Shown: positions 46,601 through 56,091, counted from the stretch's first letter. The stretch: DNA of 64,000 nt from Candidatus Symbiobacter mobilis CR (GCF_000477435.1 NC_022576.1:2418001-2482000); one strand, 5' to 3'. The notes: generated by a model from the sequence alone, not told the origin. Numbers and translations are program-made.

Positions 46601-46661
46601 TGACAGCCCGGCGATGTACGGCAAGTTCAAGGATGTGGATGGGCTGGTGGCGCAAAGATGA
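43593..46661 (+). CDS. res: Type III-like restriction endonuclease subunit (Res)
   Basis: 1022 residues from MKLHFESDLPYQLEAIESVC; the earlier start at 43392 lies inside darG. Helicase motifs are Walker A METGTGKTYVYLRTVFELY, box ILIVDEPQSVDGG, motif III TLRYSATHVDK and motif VI RRQTIGRGLRLCVNQ. The C-terminal nuclease pattern is SYNPDWAVLVERDG then YFVVETKSSLFEDD. It should translocate along and cut unmethylated DNA with Mod. Its N-terminus is duplicated as a truncated ORF at 41663. It is the last gene of the operon. Confidence 0.9.
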   Translation: MKLHFESDLPYQLEAIESVCALFRGQEVCRSVFTVIAQVPGGTQQSFEGKQFTESGGIGNALQLLVDEELHANLQQVQLRNGLPPSAPLNATQPLDFTVEMETGTGKTYVYLRTVFELYQRYGFTKFVVVVPSVAIKEGVNKTLQITREHFEGLYPGAKGYEFFQYDSDKLGQVRNFATSPNIQIMVITVGAINKFGDEAAAQAEEADETKRREKSQNKMYRASEKTGGERPIDLIRGTRPILIVDEPQSVDGGIDGKGKKALAHMSPLCTLRYSATHVDKHNMVYRLDAVDAYEQRLVKQIEVAAATVQGGHNKPFVKLLAVYSKRGVITANIEVDRENAAGAVRRDAITVQDGFDLEQETGRPLYANIRVGEIRTAKGNQFLELKVPGSEVYLRVGEAWGDVDAKAVQREMIRRTIKEHLDKEKRLRPLGVKVLSLFFIDEVAKYRQYDDQGNPIKGEYALMFEDEYQRWARHPDYQSLFAEVDLRMAAHEVHNGYFSIDKKKIGGKTVEMVKDTSGSTAADDDTYHLIMRDKEKLLSLESPLKFIFSHSALKEGWDNPNVFQICNFSTRESERWRRQTIGRGLRLCVNQKGERLRGFEVNTLTVIATESYEQFADNLQKDLEKDTGIQFGVVQAHEFAGIGVVQSGGDVVPLGFDASKALWNHLQKQGYINDKGKVQDTLKAALKDGTLALPAEFEAQRLQIMGVLKKLSGKLEVKNADDREHIAVRKSVLLSPDFQALWDRIKHKTTYRVQFDNAQLIGRCIQALNDAPPVSKTRLQWQKAGMTIGKAGVDASLVAVSEPIALYEGDMELPDVLTELQDRTQLTRKTIAHILTESHRLNDFQRNPQQFIELAADAINRCKRLALVDGIKYQRLGDAHFYAQELFETEELTGYLKNLVQDTQKSVYEHVVVDSTIERDFAEALERNEAIKVYAKLPGWFKVPTPLGSYNPDWAVLVERDGQERLYFVVETKSSLFEDDLRDREGGKIQCGTAHFKALAVGDSPAMYGKFKDVDGLVAQR

Positions 46662-46830
46662 TCAAGATCAATTGCGATAACTTCGTAACTTCTCAAAAAG
46701 TTATGGCAATATCATCGCACCTAGCACAGTGCGCCCGGAAAACCAGATTCAGCCAATGCTAAAGTAAAATTGCAGGGGTGGGCCAAGCCTGGTTCCATGC
46801 ATGTTTGTTCTTTTTATAGAGGTAATTACC

Positions 46831-47616
46831 ATGTTGACAAAATTTTTTGGGTTGTGTGTAGCGGCAATTTTGATACTGACTTCGCCAGTGCGTGCTCAGG
46901 ACAGCGAGGCCGGGATGCTGCTGTATTGCGGAATTACGATGGTCAAGCCTATGACTGAAATTACCAAGCTGTTTACCAAGCGTGAGGGTGTTCGGATTTT
47001 GGTATCGCAAGGTGGCTCTGAAGATTTATATCAATCTGCAAAAAAGAGTGGTCAGGGCGACTGGTATTTGCCTGGTGAACCCTCTTTTCGCGACAAGCAC
47101 ATCAAAGAAGGATTGCTCGACGAGTTTGTCAATGTGGGCTACAACCAGTTGGCTTTGGTGGTGCAAAAGGGAAACCCAAAAAATGTCAAGGCAGACCCCA
47201 GAGAAATGCTACGCAAGGATTTGAAGGTGATTTTGGGGAATGCTGAATCAGGCAGCGTGGGGAAAGAATCCCAGGAAGTGCTTGATAGCTTGGGCATTTA
47301 TGCCGAGGTGGTCAAATCCAGTTCTTTTTTGGCATCGGATTCGCGCAGCTTGATGAATGCCATGAAGAAAGGGGAAGGTGATGTGACCCTATCTTGGCGC
47401 GCCAGCGTGTTTTTTGGCGATCTCGCGACCAAGCTAGATGTGGTGGACCTAAGCCCCAAAGTTGCCAAGCCACAGGCTTTGTTGCTGAACTTGCTGAAAA
47501 GCAGCAAAAACCCCGAACTTGCCCGCAAGTTCATGCAGCTTGCTGCCAGTGAAGAAGGCCAGGCCATTTTTCGTAAACATGGATTCCTGGACAACAAGAC
47601 AGCAGTGGCTCGCTGA
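46831..47616 (+). CDS. Periplasmic substrate-binding protein (ModA-like)
   Basis: About 261 residues from MLTKFFGLCVAAILILTSPV, a signal peptide with likely cleavage after VRA. The mature protein (MLLYCGITMVKPMTEITKLF, then VNVGYNQLALVVQKGNPKNV) fits the molybdate/tungstate-type binding proteins. There are no transporter genes beside it, and the next gene is a chemoreceptor in the opposite direction. It might serve as a ligand sensor for that receptor. The ligand is unknown. Confidence 0.8.
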   Translation: MLTKFFGLCVAAILILTSPVRAQDSEAGMLLYCGITMVKPMTEITKLFTKREGVRILVSQGGSEDLYQSAKKSGQGDWYLPGEPSFRDKHIKEGLLDEFVNVGYNQLALVVQKGNPKNVKADPREMLRKDLKVILGNAESGSVGKESQEVLDSLGIYAEVVKSSSFLASDSRSLMNAMKKGEGDVTLSWRASVFFGDLATKLDVVDLSPKVAKPQALLLNLLKSSKNPELARKFMQLAASEEGQAIFRKHGFLDNKTAVAR

Positions 47617-47649
47617 TGGAGTGCAATGCCCCTGTTACTGTGCAAGCCG

Positions 47650-47722
47650 CGACGCGGCTTCTCCACGCTCCCCTTGCCCAGCGGGATAGGGGCTGGGGGG
47701 GCGGGAAACTGCCATGACTTTC
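47650..47722 (-). repeat. Dispersed repeat copy (reverse orientation)
   Basis: On the minus strand this reads AAGTCATGGCAGTTTCCCGC followed by a CCCC-rich stretch and GCGGGCAAGGG-like end. It matches the copies at 9995-10050 and 11189-11246. It lies between the convergent binding-protein and chemoreceptor genes. Confidence 0.65.
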
Positions 47723-47726
47723 CTAG

Positions 47727-50700
47727 TCAAGGCAGTGAGTAGGGGCTGAAATTCGTGTGTTTGGAGGGGGTAGCCAGCGCGTGCAAGCTGCGCATGGGAA
47801 GGGGATGCGGAAGTTTTTTGTTCTGTGTGTGGGCTGGTATGTGGGTTGGGTCGTGGGCATCAAAAAACGCAATGGCGCGTTGCAGTTGAGCGGCCTGATC
47901 CGATAACCCGTCAGCCGTGGCTGCCAATTCTTCAGAGGTAGCAGCATTTTGCTGCGTAGTCTTGTTGAGCTGACCCATGGATTCACTAATCCGAACCGCA
48001 GACTCGCTTTGCTCTGCGCTGGCTGCCGCAATCTCTTGCACCAGTTGGCTGGTTTTGCGGATGGATGGGACGATTTCATCAAGCAGTTTGCCTGCGCGTT
48101 CTGCTGTAGAAACGCTATTGGCAGCCAATTCACCAATTTCGCGTGCAGCATCCTGGCTGCGTTCGGCCAGTTTGCGAACTTCAGTGGCCACCACGGCAAA
48201 GCCGCGCCCATGTTCTCCAGCGCGTGCGGCTTCAATGGCAGCGTTGAGTGCGAGCAGGTTGGTTTGGTAGGCAATATCATCCACGATGCCAATTTTTGTG
48301 GCAATTTGTTTCATGGCCTGCACAGTTTGCGTCACTGCTACGCCACCGTCACCAGCTTCGCGTGCGGCCTTGGTGGCTTCGCTGTCCGTAACGCAGGCAC
48401 TGTCGGTGTTTTGCGTGATGGACGCACTGATCTGCTCAATCAAGGAGCTGGTTTGCTCCACATTGGATGCCTGTTCACTGGCTGCATGGGACAAGGATTG
48501 CGCAGTGGCGCTGACTTGGTTAGCCGCATTGCTTAGCGCGTCTGCGGCGACATGCACTTCACCAATAACACGCCCCAACTGTTCGGCGGTTTGATTGCCG
48601 GCATCCTTGAGTTTGCCAAACAGCCCCTGGTAGTCGCGTTCAAGACGGAAGTGGAGGTCGCCACGGGCAAAGGCTTCAAGCATGGTGGCCACGTCGCTCA
48701 AACCCACTTCACTGGTTTGCATTAGCTCATTCATGCTGCTGGCGAGGGTGGCATAAATGCCCGTCTTTCCTTCCAGGCCAATGCGCTGCGAAAAATTGCC
48801 TTCTGCCGAGGCTTGGACGGCAGCAGCGAGTTCGCTCTCCACAGCTACATCCTGGGTGCGGTCGTACCATTCCACCACAGTGCCAATACGTTGCCTGCAT
48901 TCATCCAGAATCGGGCTGACGGCCAGTGCAAAGTACAGTGGACCAATTTGAATCTGGGTTCGGTGGGTACCTTGCAGGTTCTCCAGCAACGTGTGTTGGT
49001 GCTCCAGGTTTTTGTGAAATAGGTCAATGCTTTGACCAATCAGTTTGTTCGAATCAAACTGCGGAAAGATTTTTTGCAATGTGGTTTCGTTGCGCTGCAT
49101 CATGTTTTTCATGGCATCGTTCATGAACAAAATAACGTGATGGGCATCGGCAATCATGACGTTGGTACTGGCCTTGTTCAGCGCATTGACCACGCGAAGA
49201 TTGGCAATCGCAGCCCCAGCGGCGGCCTGTAGTTTTTCACGCGCAGCGTTTGCCACTTCAGTGATACGGTGTTTCTGGCCCGGCAGCATGGGCATTGCAC
49301 AAGAGAAATTGCCCTCTGCGTATTGTTGAATCAGATCAACCAATTGAAATGTGACCTTGTTCTGCGCACCGGTCAAGTCGTTGATGGCCTGAGCCATGGC
49401 AGCGTATTCACCGGGCAACTCTGCCACCGGTATGATGTGTTCCACGATACCGGCATCCTGCCGCTTGGCCATTTCAAGCTGCTCAGACTGAAAGCGCGAC
49501 AGTACTGTATGCATGTCGCTGAGAGACTGCAAGACTTGATCGGTCTCGTCTTCGCTACTGTCTGGCGCTGTGGGTGCATGACGCAGGTCGCCTCGGGCAA
49601 TATCCTGTAGATGTCGGCGCACAAGATGCAGCCCGCTGTGGGTGACCAGGAAAAAGCTGTAAAAAAGGTAGGCGGACAGTAGCAAGCTCAGACCCAATGC
49701 CACAGTGGACCACAGCAACGCTCGCTCAATACGCTGCAAACGCTTTTGTAGCAAAGAATCAATAGTTCCAAGAGTGCGGTCAACCAGACCATATAACTCT
49801 TCTAGTCGTGCATTGGCATCCTGGTAGTACATCGTGGCATCAAGGACATCTTTTTCCAAAATCACATTGTCATGGGTGGTATTGATGAATTCTTTAAGAC
49901 TTTTGAGAGTAGCTTCGGAGTTCACCGCTGCTTGAAGTGATGCATCGTAGTCATACGCTTCTGCAAAAGCTGAAGCAATTCGGTCTGAGCCAACTTTGAG
50001 TCTTGCCAGACGGTCTGCCAGCAACAAAAGGCGACTTTCTTCGCGTAGCGAGATGAGTTCTGTGGCCAACCGACGGGTTTGTGAGGTAGCAATGATCAAT
50101 TCCACGGCTTCCAGAACCCCGGCTCGCGCCAGGTGAAACGAGGCCACTTCGGGATCTAGGATGAGGTTGGAACTGTTGCCAACAAAACTGGCCAGTTTTA
50201 GTGCGGCAACCACGGCAGGCGCAGAACCTGAAGTTTCTGTTTGATTTTGGGTATCCAATTGAGTCTGCACGCCTTGTTGCAAGGATTGAAAAAACTTACC
50301 AGTGTTCAGTCTGGCCCCAAGAGTTGCATCGACCAGGGTCATGACTTCCATGCTGGATTTCAGTTTGGCAGACGCTTCCTCCATCGTGCTTTTGTCAATC
50401 TTTATACCCGCTTGAACCCGATCCAGGATGGCGCGCAGGTCCTGGGCTGCACGGATAACCGGCATCAAGGTACGCAGATAGCTCACCCCTTGGGTTTCAC
50501 TGACCGTGAAATTGCGCTCTGCAATGGAGACGCTGAAAAACAAAAATGCCAGTAAGCCGATGGGTAGCAAAAAGCAGGCAGTGATCAGCAAGGCCTTTTT
50601 GGCGAAATTCATTCGCGCCATCAACCGTATACCGATCGACCAAATACTACTGGAAGTGGGAGTGTCTTCTTGCGTCGTGGGTAAAGATGCAGGGGTGTGT

Positions 50701-50732
50701 ATTGGTTTCATCATGGACTCTCCGTCAGGCAA
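47727..50732 (-). CDS. Methyl-accepting chemotaxis protein with PAS domain
   Basis: Up to 1001 residues; the likely start is [20 protein letters not shown], six codons in. One membrane helix is [20 protein letters not shown], a second [20 protein letters not shown], with a large periplasmic segment between. A HAMP-like segment, a PAS domain (residues ~505-620: [20 protein letters not shown]) and the signalling hairpin [20 protein letters not shown] follow. The protein would report to CheA/CheW and control motility. Confidence 0.92.
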   Translation of the reverse strand: MPDGESMMKPIHTPASLPTTQEDTPTSSSIWSIGIRLMARMNFAKKALLITACFLLPIGLLAFLFFSVSIAERNFTVSETQGVSYLRTLMPVIRAAQDLRAILDRVQAGIKIDKSTMEEASAKLKSSMEVMTLVDATLGARLNTGKFFQSLQQGVQTQLDTQNQTETSGSAPAVVAALKLASFVGNSSNLILDPEVASFHLARAGVLEAVELIIATSQTRRLATELISLREESRLLLLADRLARLKVGSDRIASAFAEAYDYDASLQAAVNSEATLKSLKEFINTTHDNVILEKDVLDATMYYQDANARLEELYGLVDRTLGTIDSLLQKRLQRIERALLWSTVALGLSLLLSAYLFYSFFLVTHSGLHLVRRHLQDIARGDLRHAPTAPDSSEDETDQVLQSLSDMHTVLSRFQSEQLEMAKRQDAGIVEHIIPVAELPGEYAAMAQAINDLTGAQNKVTFQLVDLIQQYAEGNFSCAMPMLPGQKHRITEVANAAREKLQAAAGAAIANLRVVNALNKASTNVMIADAHHVILFMNDAMKNMMQRNETTLQKIFPQFDSNKLIGQSIDLFHKNLEHQHTLLENLQGTHRTQIQIGPLYFALAVSPILDECRQRIGTVVEWYDRTQDVAVESELAAAVQASAEGNFSQRIGLEGKTGIYATLASSMNELMQTSEVGLSDVATMLEAFARGDLHFRLERDYQGLFGKLKDAGNQTAEQLGRVIGEVHVAADALSNAANQVSATAQSLSHAASEQASNVEQTSSLIEQISASITQNTDSACVTDSEATKAAREAGDGGVAVTQTVQAMKQIATKIGIVDDIAYQTNLLALNAAIEAARAGEHGRGFAVVATEVRKLAERSQDAAREIGELAANSVSTAERAGKLLDEIVPSIRKTSQLVQEIAAASAEQSESAVRISESMGQLNKTTQQNAATSEELAATADGLSDQAAQLQRAIAFFDAHDPTHIPAHTQNKKLPHPLPMRSLHALATPSKHTNFSPYSLP

Positions 50733-50982
50733 ATGTCATCAGACTTGGAGGGAAGGTCTGCAAAACTCTACAATTCAGTGATTGGAGGGTTGTAACCTGT
50801 TGATTTTTTTGAGGTTAAAAAAATCAAAAATGACTATTGCAGACATTCCTTGACAACAAACCCATTTTGTACCACATGAAAGATTACGACATGGCATGTC
50901 AGATTAGAGATGTGTTGAACCTAGATTCCTCAGTGGGCCACGACCAAGCCCCCACGATAGCCGAAGGCGAGCGCGTGCAAGC
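50733..50982. other. Intergenic region before addA, with an addB-derived segment
   Basis: 250 bases without a gene. The last 40 (50941-50980) repeat 31911-31950 inside the AddB-like gene with three mismatches, in the same orientation. The rest is AT-rich and probably contains the promoter of the chemoreceptor and of addA. Confidence 0.7.
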
Positions 50983-53900
50983 ATGAAACCCACTCCCCAG
51001 GATTGGCTGGCCGAAGACACAGCCCACCGTGCGCGGGCCATCGACCCCACCGGCTCTTTTCTTGTCGAAGCCCCTGCCGGAGCGGGCAAGACCGAGCTGT
51101 TGACGCAACGGTTCCTGGCCCTGCTGGCGCGGGTCGAAGAACCCGAAGAAGTCGTCGCGCTGACCTTCACCCGCAAGGCGGCCGGGGAGATGCGCAACCG
51201 GGTCGTGCAAAGCCTGCGGATGGCGCAGCAGGGCGAGCGCCCCAGCCAGCCCCACAAACAAACGACCTTCGACCTCTCGACCGCTGTGCTGCGCCGCGAC
51301 GCAGAACGCCACTGGGGCCTGATGGAACATGGTGGGCGGCTGCAAATCACGACGCTGGACGCGCTCTGCGGGCAACTGGTGCGGCAAATGCCGTTGCTTT
51401 CCGAACTCGGCAGCCAGCCCGGCATTGCCGAAGACCCCGACCTGCTCTACGAACAAGCCGTGCAGGACACGCTGGAGGAATTGGAGTCGGACACCCCCCT
51501 GGCCCATGCCCTGGATCGCATCCTGGATCGGCACGACAACCAAAAAGACAAGCTATCCGCCTTACTCATCGCGATGCTGCAACGCCGCGACCAATGGATG
51601 CACCACGCCTTGGTTGAGCAGGATAGGGAAGCATCGCTGGCCGTTTTCAGGGCGCTGATCGAGCAGGATTTGCGGGACATCCACAAGGCCATGCCCAACG
51701 GCTGGTTCGACAGTCTGCAAGCGCTGATGCCGGCGGTGGCCGGGCATTTGTTAGCCACGCAGGCCGCCCCCGCGCAGACAGGGCACCAACCCCCCTCTCC
51801 CACCGGGAGAGGGGCAGGGGGTGAGTGCGCAACCGCCGAACCCTACCAATATCTGCTCTGGAAAAACCTGGCAGCGTGGCACAAACCATTGCAACCGACG
51901 TTGGACGACTGGCCCATCTGGCGCGCCCTGGCCGACTTATTGCTCACGGTAAAAAACGAACTGCGCAAGCAGATTCCCGCAGCATGGGGCTTGAACAAAG
52001 AGGATAGACAAGCACTGCAACAAACATTGGCGCAAGGCAGGGCGTGCGAATGCGATGCACACCTTGCCCGCATTCGCACACTACCCCACCCCGCGTACAC
52101 CGACGACGACCGCCAATGCATCGAAGACGTGACGCTGATCCTGCGTGAGGCGGCGGCGCGGCTGTGGTTGGTCTTTCAGGCGCGTTCCGAGGTCGATTTC
52201 ATCGAGATGGCGGGCAAGGCCCTGGTAGCACTGGGGGGGGAGGACGCGCCGAGCGACTTGCAACTGCGGCTGGACTACCGCATCAGCCACCTGCTGGTCG
52301 ATGAATTCCAAGACACCGGGCCGACCCAGGTGCAATTGCTGCAAAAGCTCACCGCCGGATGGCAGCCGTGCGATGGGCGCACGCTGTTTCTGGTGGGGGA
52401 CCCGATGCAGTCGATCTACCGCTTCCGCAAGGCCGATGTTGGGCTGTTTCTGCGTGTGCGGGAGCTTGGGTTGGGGTCGATCCGACCCACGGTGCTGCGG
52501 CTGTACCGCAACAACCGTTCGCACGACGAAGTGGTGGACTGGGTGAACCACACTTTCCCCAAGGTCATGCCACCCAGTAGCGATGCCTTTCGCGGCGCGG
52601 TGGCTTTTGAACCTGCCGTGGCGACCATCGGGCCTAGCCCGCAGGCGCAGGTGGTGATCCACCCGATCATTGAAACGGGTGCTGCGGGCCTTGGCGTTGA
52701 CGATGCTGCTGGCGCGGAGGAAGCCGACGCTGCGGACGGCGCTGTCGATGCATTCCCGCCTGCCCTGAGCGAACGCGAAGCGAACACCGTGGTCGGGCTG
52801 ATCCGCGCTGCACGGCAGGCCGACCCCGAGGTCACGGTGGCCGTGCTGGTGCGCGCACGCTCCCATCTTCTCGCTGTGGCTCAGGCTTTGCGCAACGACA
52901 ACCTGCCGTACCAGGCGGTGGAAATCGACACCCTCCAAAACGTCCAGGTTGTGCAAGACTTGCTGAGCTTGACACGTGCGCTGCTGCACCCTGGGGATCG
53001 GGTGCATTGGCTTGCCGTGCTGCGCGCCCCGTGGTGCGGGCTGACGCTGGCCGATTTGCACGCCCTGGCGGGGGGGGAACCCTATCGCACAGTCTGGCAA
53101 TGCATGCAAGACGACGGCGCGGCTGTGGGTACGGAGGGACATGCAGAGCTACAGGCCAGCGTAATCCACCGCTTGTCCCCGGACGGAAGGCAGCGCTTGC
53201 ACCACGTCCGCACCGTGGTGGGGGAAGCCTTGCAACACCGGGGCCACCAACGTCTGCGCCGGTGGGTGGAAGGAGTTTGGCGCGGCCTGAACGGCCCGGC
53301 CTGCCTGACGACTCCCGCAGAATTTGCCTATGCCCGTGCGTATTTCGATCTGCTCGACCGGCTCGATCAAGAAGGCGCAATCGACCTGCCAGTGCTGCAA
53401 ACTGCCGTAGCGGAGCTATACACCCCCCCAGACCCCGCAGCGCCCACCACCTTGCAGTTGATGACGATCCACAAAGCCAAGGGGCTGGAATTTGATTGCG
53501 TGATCGTCCCCGGCATTCACCACGGCGCCAAGCTCAATGAACGCGCGCTGGTAGCCTGGGAGGAATGGCAGGGCGAGGGCGCGGAACCAAACCTTGCCGT
53601 GGCGGCGATGGAGCGGGCCGACGAAGCACCGGACAAGAACGCCCCGCCTTCGCTGCACCAATACCTGTGCAAGCTGGAAACCGACCGCACGGAACAGGAA
53701 ACACGCCGTCTGCTGTACGTCGCCGCCACCCGTGCGCGGCGGGCGCTGCACTGGGTGGGCGTGGCGAAAGTCAAGCAAGATGGAAACTTGGCCGCGCCGC
53801 GTGCAGGCAGTTTTCTGAAGCTGCTATGGCCGGTGGCAGAGGCGCGGTTTGATGAAAGATTGGCGCAAGCGAAGGAACAAGTGGGGCAGGCCGAGCAGTG

Positions 53901-54753
53901 CGAGGGCAACGCCCATGCAGCGGGGGCGGCTGTGCCTGCACGGTTTGCTCTGCCGTGCGATGCCACATTCGTCCCCACGCTGATACGGCTGCGGAACCCC
54001 GTCCCCCCGCCGACGTGGGAGCGCCCCGGCGCCCAGCACGCTGGCGACTTTGGCATTGACAGCGATATCTACCGGGATACCTACAGCGAATGCACTCCCG
54101 CCGAGATCAACCCCAAGATCAACCCCGTTAGCGACCGGAATATCGGCGGGAATATCAACGGTGATAGCGATCCCGAACCAACGAGCACCGCGCCCTCCGG
54201 CCAGTCGGCAGACCCCTTGCCCGCCGACATCGGCACGCTGGTACACCGCTACCTCGAAGCCATGGCACGCGATGGCCTGCAAGGCTGGACGGGAGCACGC
54301 CTGCAACGCCTGGAACCCGCGATGCGCCGGTGGTTGCTGGCACGCGGACACCCCCAAGCCCAGGCCGACGATGCAGCCCGCCAAACCCTGGCCCACCTGC
54401 GCACCACGCTGCAAAGCGAAATGGGCCGATGGATCTTGCAGCGCCACGAAGAAGACGCCTGCGAACTGCCGATTTCCACGCTCGCAGGCCCGGATGACAC
54501 GGCGCAACGAGGCTATGACGCGCATGTGGTGGACCGCACCTTCGTCGACAACGGCGTGCGCTGGATCGTGGACTACAAAACCACCCGTGCGATGGGTGAG
54601 GGGGGTGCCACCCAACCCGAAGCCACCCTACCCCCCGAAGCCCTGGAGCAATACCGGGAACAACTGCTGCGTTACCGGAGCTTGTTCGATGCGGAACAGC
54701 CCGTGCGGATGGGGGTGTTTTGGACGACGGTGGGGAGATGGGTGGAGGTGTGA
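50983..54753 (+). CDS. AddA/RecB-like UvrD-family helicase-nuclease
   Basis: 1256 residues. The helicase motifs are Walker A FLVEAPAGAGKTELLTQRFL, motif Ia ALTFTRKAAGEMRNRV, motif II LLVDEFQDTGPTQ, motif III LFLVGDPMQSIYRFRKA and motif VI LLYVAATRARRALHW. The C-terminal nuclease has WIVDYKTTRAMGEG and LEQYREQLLRYRSLF. It should unwind and resect broken DNA with the AddB-like protein. Residues ~265-285 (QTGHQPPSPTGRGAGGE) are encoded by an inserted palindromic repeat. The 3' 95 bases are duplicated downstream at 55913. Confidence 0.9.
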   Translation: MKPTPQDWLAEDTAHRARAIDPTGSFLVEAPAGAGKTELLTQRFLALLARVEEPEEVVALTFTRKAAGEMRNRVVQSLRMAQQGERPSQPHKQTTFDLSTAVLRRDAERHWGLMEHGGRLQITTLDALCGQLVRQMPLLSELGSQPGIAEDPDLLYEQAVQDTLEELESDTPLAHALDRILDRHDNQKDKLSALLIAMLQRRDQWMHHALVEQDREASLAVFRALIEQDLRDIHKAMPNGWFDSLQALMPAVAGHLLATQAAPAQTGHQPPSPTGRGAGGECATAEPYQYLLWKNLAAWHKPLQPTLDDWPIWRALADLLLTVKNELRKQIPAAWGLNKEDRQALQQTLAQGRACECDAHLARIRTLPHPAYTDDDRQCIEDVTLILREAAARLWLVFQARSEVDFIEMAGKALVALGGEDAPSDLQLRLDYRISHLLVDEFQDTGPTQVQLLQKLTAGWQPCDGRTLFLVGDPMQSIYRFRKADVGLFLRVRELGLGSIRPTVLRLYRNNRSHDEVVDWVNHTFPKVMPPSSDAFRGAVAFEPAVATIGPSPQAQVVIHPIIETGAAGLGVDDAAGAEEADAADGAVDAFPPALSEREANTVVGLIRAARQADPEVTVAVLVRARSHLLAVAQALRNDNLPYQAVEIDTLQNVQVVQDLLSLTRALLHPGDRVHWLAVLRAPWCGLTLADLHALAGGEPYRTVWQCMQDDGAAVGTEGHAELQASVIHRLSPDGRQRLHHVRTVVGEALQHRGHQRLRRWVEGVWRGLNGPACLTTPAEFAYARAYFDLLDRLDQEGAIDLPVLQTAVAELYTPPDPAAPTTLQLMTIHKAKGLEFDCVIVPGIHHGAKLNERALVAWEEWQGEGAEPNLAVAAMERADEAPDKNAPPSLHQYLCKLETDRTEQETRRLLYVAATRARRALHWVGVAKVKQDGNLAAPRAGSFLKLLWPVAEARFDERLAQAKEQVGQAEQCEGNAHAAGAAVPARFALPCDATFVPTLIRLRNPVPPPTWERPGAQHAGDFGIDSDIYRDTYSECTPAEINPKINPVSDRNIGGNINGDSDPEPTSTAPSGQSADPLPADIGTLVHRYLEAMARDGLQGWTGARLQRLEPAMRRWLLARGHPQAQADDAARQTLAHLRTTLQSEMGRWILQRHEEDACELPISTLAGPDDTAQRGYDAHVVDRTFVDNGVRWIVDYKTTRAMGEGGATQPEATLPPEALEQYREQLLRYRSLFDAEQPVRMGVFWTTVGRWVEV
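51783..51828. repeat. In-frame palindromic repeat inside addA
   Basis: CCCCCCTCTCCCACCGGGAGAGG with flanking CCAAC and GGGGCAGGGG forms a hairpin. It resembles the CCCC-rich part of the dispersed repeat family in this window and the common 'accctctcccgctgggagaggg' repeats of Betaproteobacteria. Translated in frame, it adds a Pro/Gly-rich loop without breaking the gene. Confidence 0.6.
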
Positions 54754-54756
54754 GGG
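54662..54756 (+). repeat. addA 3' end, copy 1 of a 95-bp direct repeat
   Basis: It covers the last 30 codons of addA and the stop. Copy 2 is at 55913-56007, with three mismatches over 95 bases. The hypothetical gene at 54795 lies between the copies. Confidence 0.85.
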
Positions 54757-54794
54757 GGTGACGGCAAAATGCAGTTGTAGAGACGGAGCATCCT

Positions 54795-55667
54795 ATGGAA
54801 AGAATTCTTGAATCGCAGACCATCGAAGGCGAAATTGGCCTAGTCATCGAATACAAGCCCGGCAAGAGCGAAGCCATCCAGGTATTGGCAGGGGCTATGC
54901 AATTGATCGATGCGATGGACAAACTAGACCACTGCTTGCTATCCAGCATCGACAGCAGTTTGGAGCCAGTTTCGATCCTCAACGACGTTGCGCATTCCAG
55001 CCTGAAAATCATACTTGCCAGGGCTTTGCGCGGCGTGCCGGACGAGCATCTTTCCTCGCTGGAATGGAAAAAATGGCTGGGGAGCCTGTTGGTTCACGGC
55101 AAGCATCTCTTGCTGCAAAAGCTGGATGCAGACGCGCCAGAGATCAGCAGAACGTTAGACCAACTTGAACCGCAGTACCGTGACGCACCCGTTGGCCTGG
55201 TTGGATACCAACCGCCACGGGTTTCAGAGGTCCAGACGGCTTTGGATGGCGTTCGACAAGCCAGGGTGGCATTGCCACAAGTCGGCGTAACCGTGCAGAC
55301 GGAGCTTGGCGACATCGTGATGGAAGAACAAGCGCAGGAATCGCCTGTAGCCGACCCTACCCCACATAGCGTTCGCACCAACACGGGGGTGGAGTTTTTC
55401 AAAATCAAATCCACAGACATGCTTGGGCAGTCCCAATGGCAGGTGATGCGAAACGGCAAAACCATCAAGGTAAGCATGTTGCATCGAACATGGCTGGAGC
55501 AATATCAGAAGCGCCAGCATCAGATTCTTCCCGGCGACAGTCTGGAATGCAGGTACGAAGAAACCGTTACCTATGACACCGATCAGAACGAAATGGAGCG
55601 GTCACTCGCCATTGTGGAAGTGCTCAGAATCCTGTCCCCTCCAGCCCAAACATCGCTCCCGATGTAG
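54795..55667 (+). CDS. Hypothetical protein (290 aa)
   Basis: A 290-residue soluble protein starting MERILESQTIEGEIGLVIEY. The N-terminal ~110 residues are helical (AIQVLAGAMQLIDAMDKLDH), and the C-terminal ~100 residues (GVEFFKIKSTDMLGQSQWQV, WLEQYQKRQHQILPGDSLEC) look like a beta-rich domain. No signal peptide, membrane segment or catalytic motif is visible. It lies between two copies of the addA 3' end, suggesting it arrived as an insertion. The function is unknown; its base composition is lower in GC than addA. Confidence 0.75.
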   Translation: MERILESQTIEGEIGLVIEYKPGKSEAIQVLAGAMQLIDAMDKLDHCLLSSIDSSLEPVSILNDVAHSSLKIILARALRGVPDEHLSSLEWKKWLGSLLVHGKHLLLQKLDADAPEISRTLDQLEPQYRDAPVGLVGYQPPRVSEVQTALDGVRQARVALPQVGVTVQTELGDIVMEEQAQESPVADPTPHSVRTNTGVEFFKIKSTDMLGQSQWQVMRNGKTIKVSMLHRTWLEQYQKRQHQILPGDSLECRYEETVTYDTDQNEMERSLAIVEVLRILSPPAQTSLPM

Positions 55668-55912
55668 CAAATCGACCGATACCACGGAGCCATGCGCTTT
55701 CCTTTGTCGCTCGTTCCCACGCTCCAGCGTGGGAATGCAACTTGCACTGCTGTCGGTACAGCCTGGGCATCGCGGCAAGGTGGTTGTGTACTCTTCCCAT
55801 CGCTAGGACTTTGGCAGCCCCGTACCAGAACATGGCATGACTCCACCGCCCTTAGCCCCTTGCGTTGCACGATGCCCAAGCTGCACCGCTGGAGCGTGGG
55901 AACGAGTGGAAT
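55668..55912. repeat. Non-coding stretch with inverted TTCCCACGCT elements
   Basis: 55714-55735 is the palindrome TTCCCACGCTCCAGCGTGGG followed by AA. The half-site CTGGAGCGTGGGAACGA recurs inverted at 55889-55905. The ~195-base interval resembles a small non-autonomous palindromic element. No gene is supported. Confidence 0.6.
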
Positions 55913-56007
55913 AACTGCTGCGTTACCGGAGCTTGTTCGATGCGGAACAACCCGTGCGGATGGGGGTGTTCTGGACGACGGTCGGGAGATGGGTGGAGGT
56001 GTGAGGG
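55913..56007 (+). repeat. addA 3' end, copy 2 of a 95-bp direct repeat
   Basis: It repeats 54662-54756 with three substitutions. It would encode the AddA C-terminus if joined but has no upstream addA, so it is non-functional. It marks the right edge of the inserted segment. Confidence 0.85.
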
Positions 56008-56091
56008 ATCAATGCATGCAGGGCTTGGGGATGTTTCTGCGCAATCTGTAGCAAGGATCGGGCGGCGCCGGCCTTGTTCCCCAATGGGCCA

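Noticed and set aside
33344..46661. DISARM, BREX or Zorya system
   Set aside because: The operon lacks DrmB/DUF1998, PglZ/BrxC and ZorAB; the gene content fits a type III-like restriction operon with added modules.
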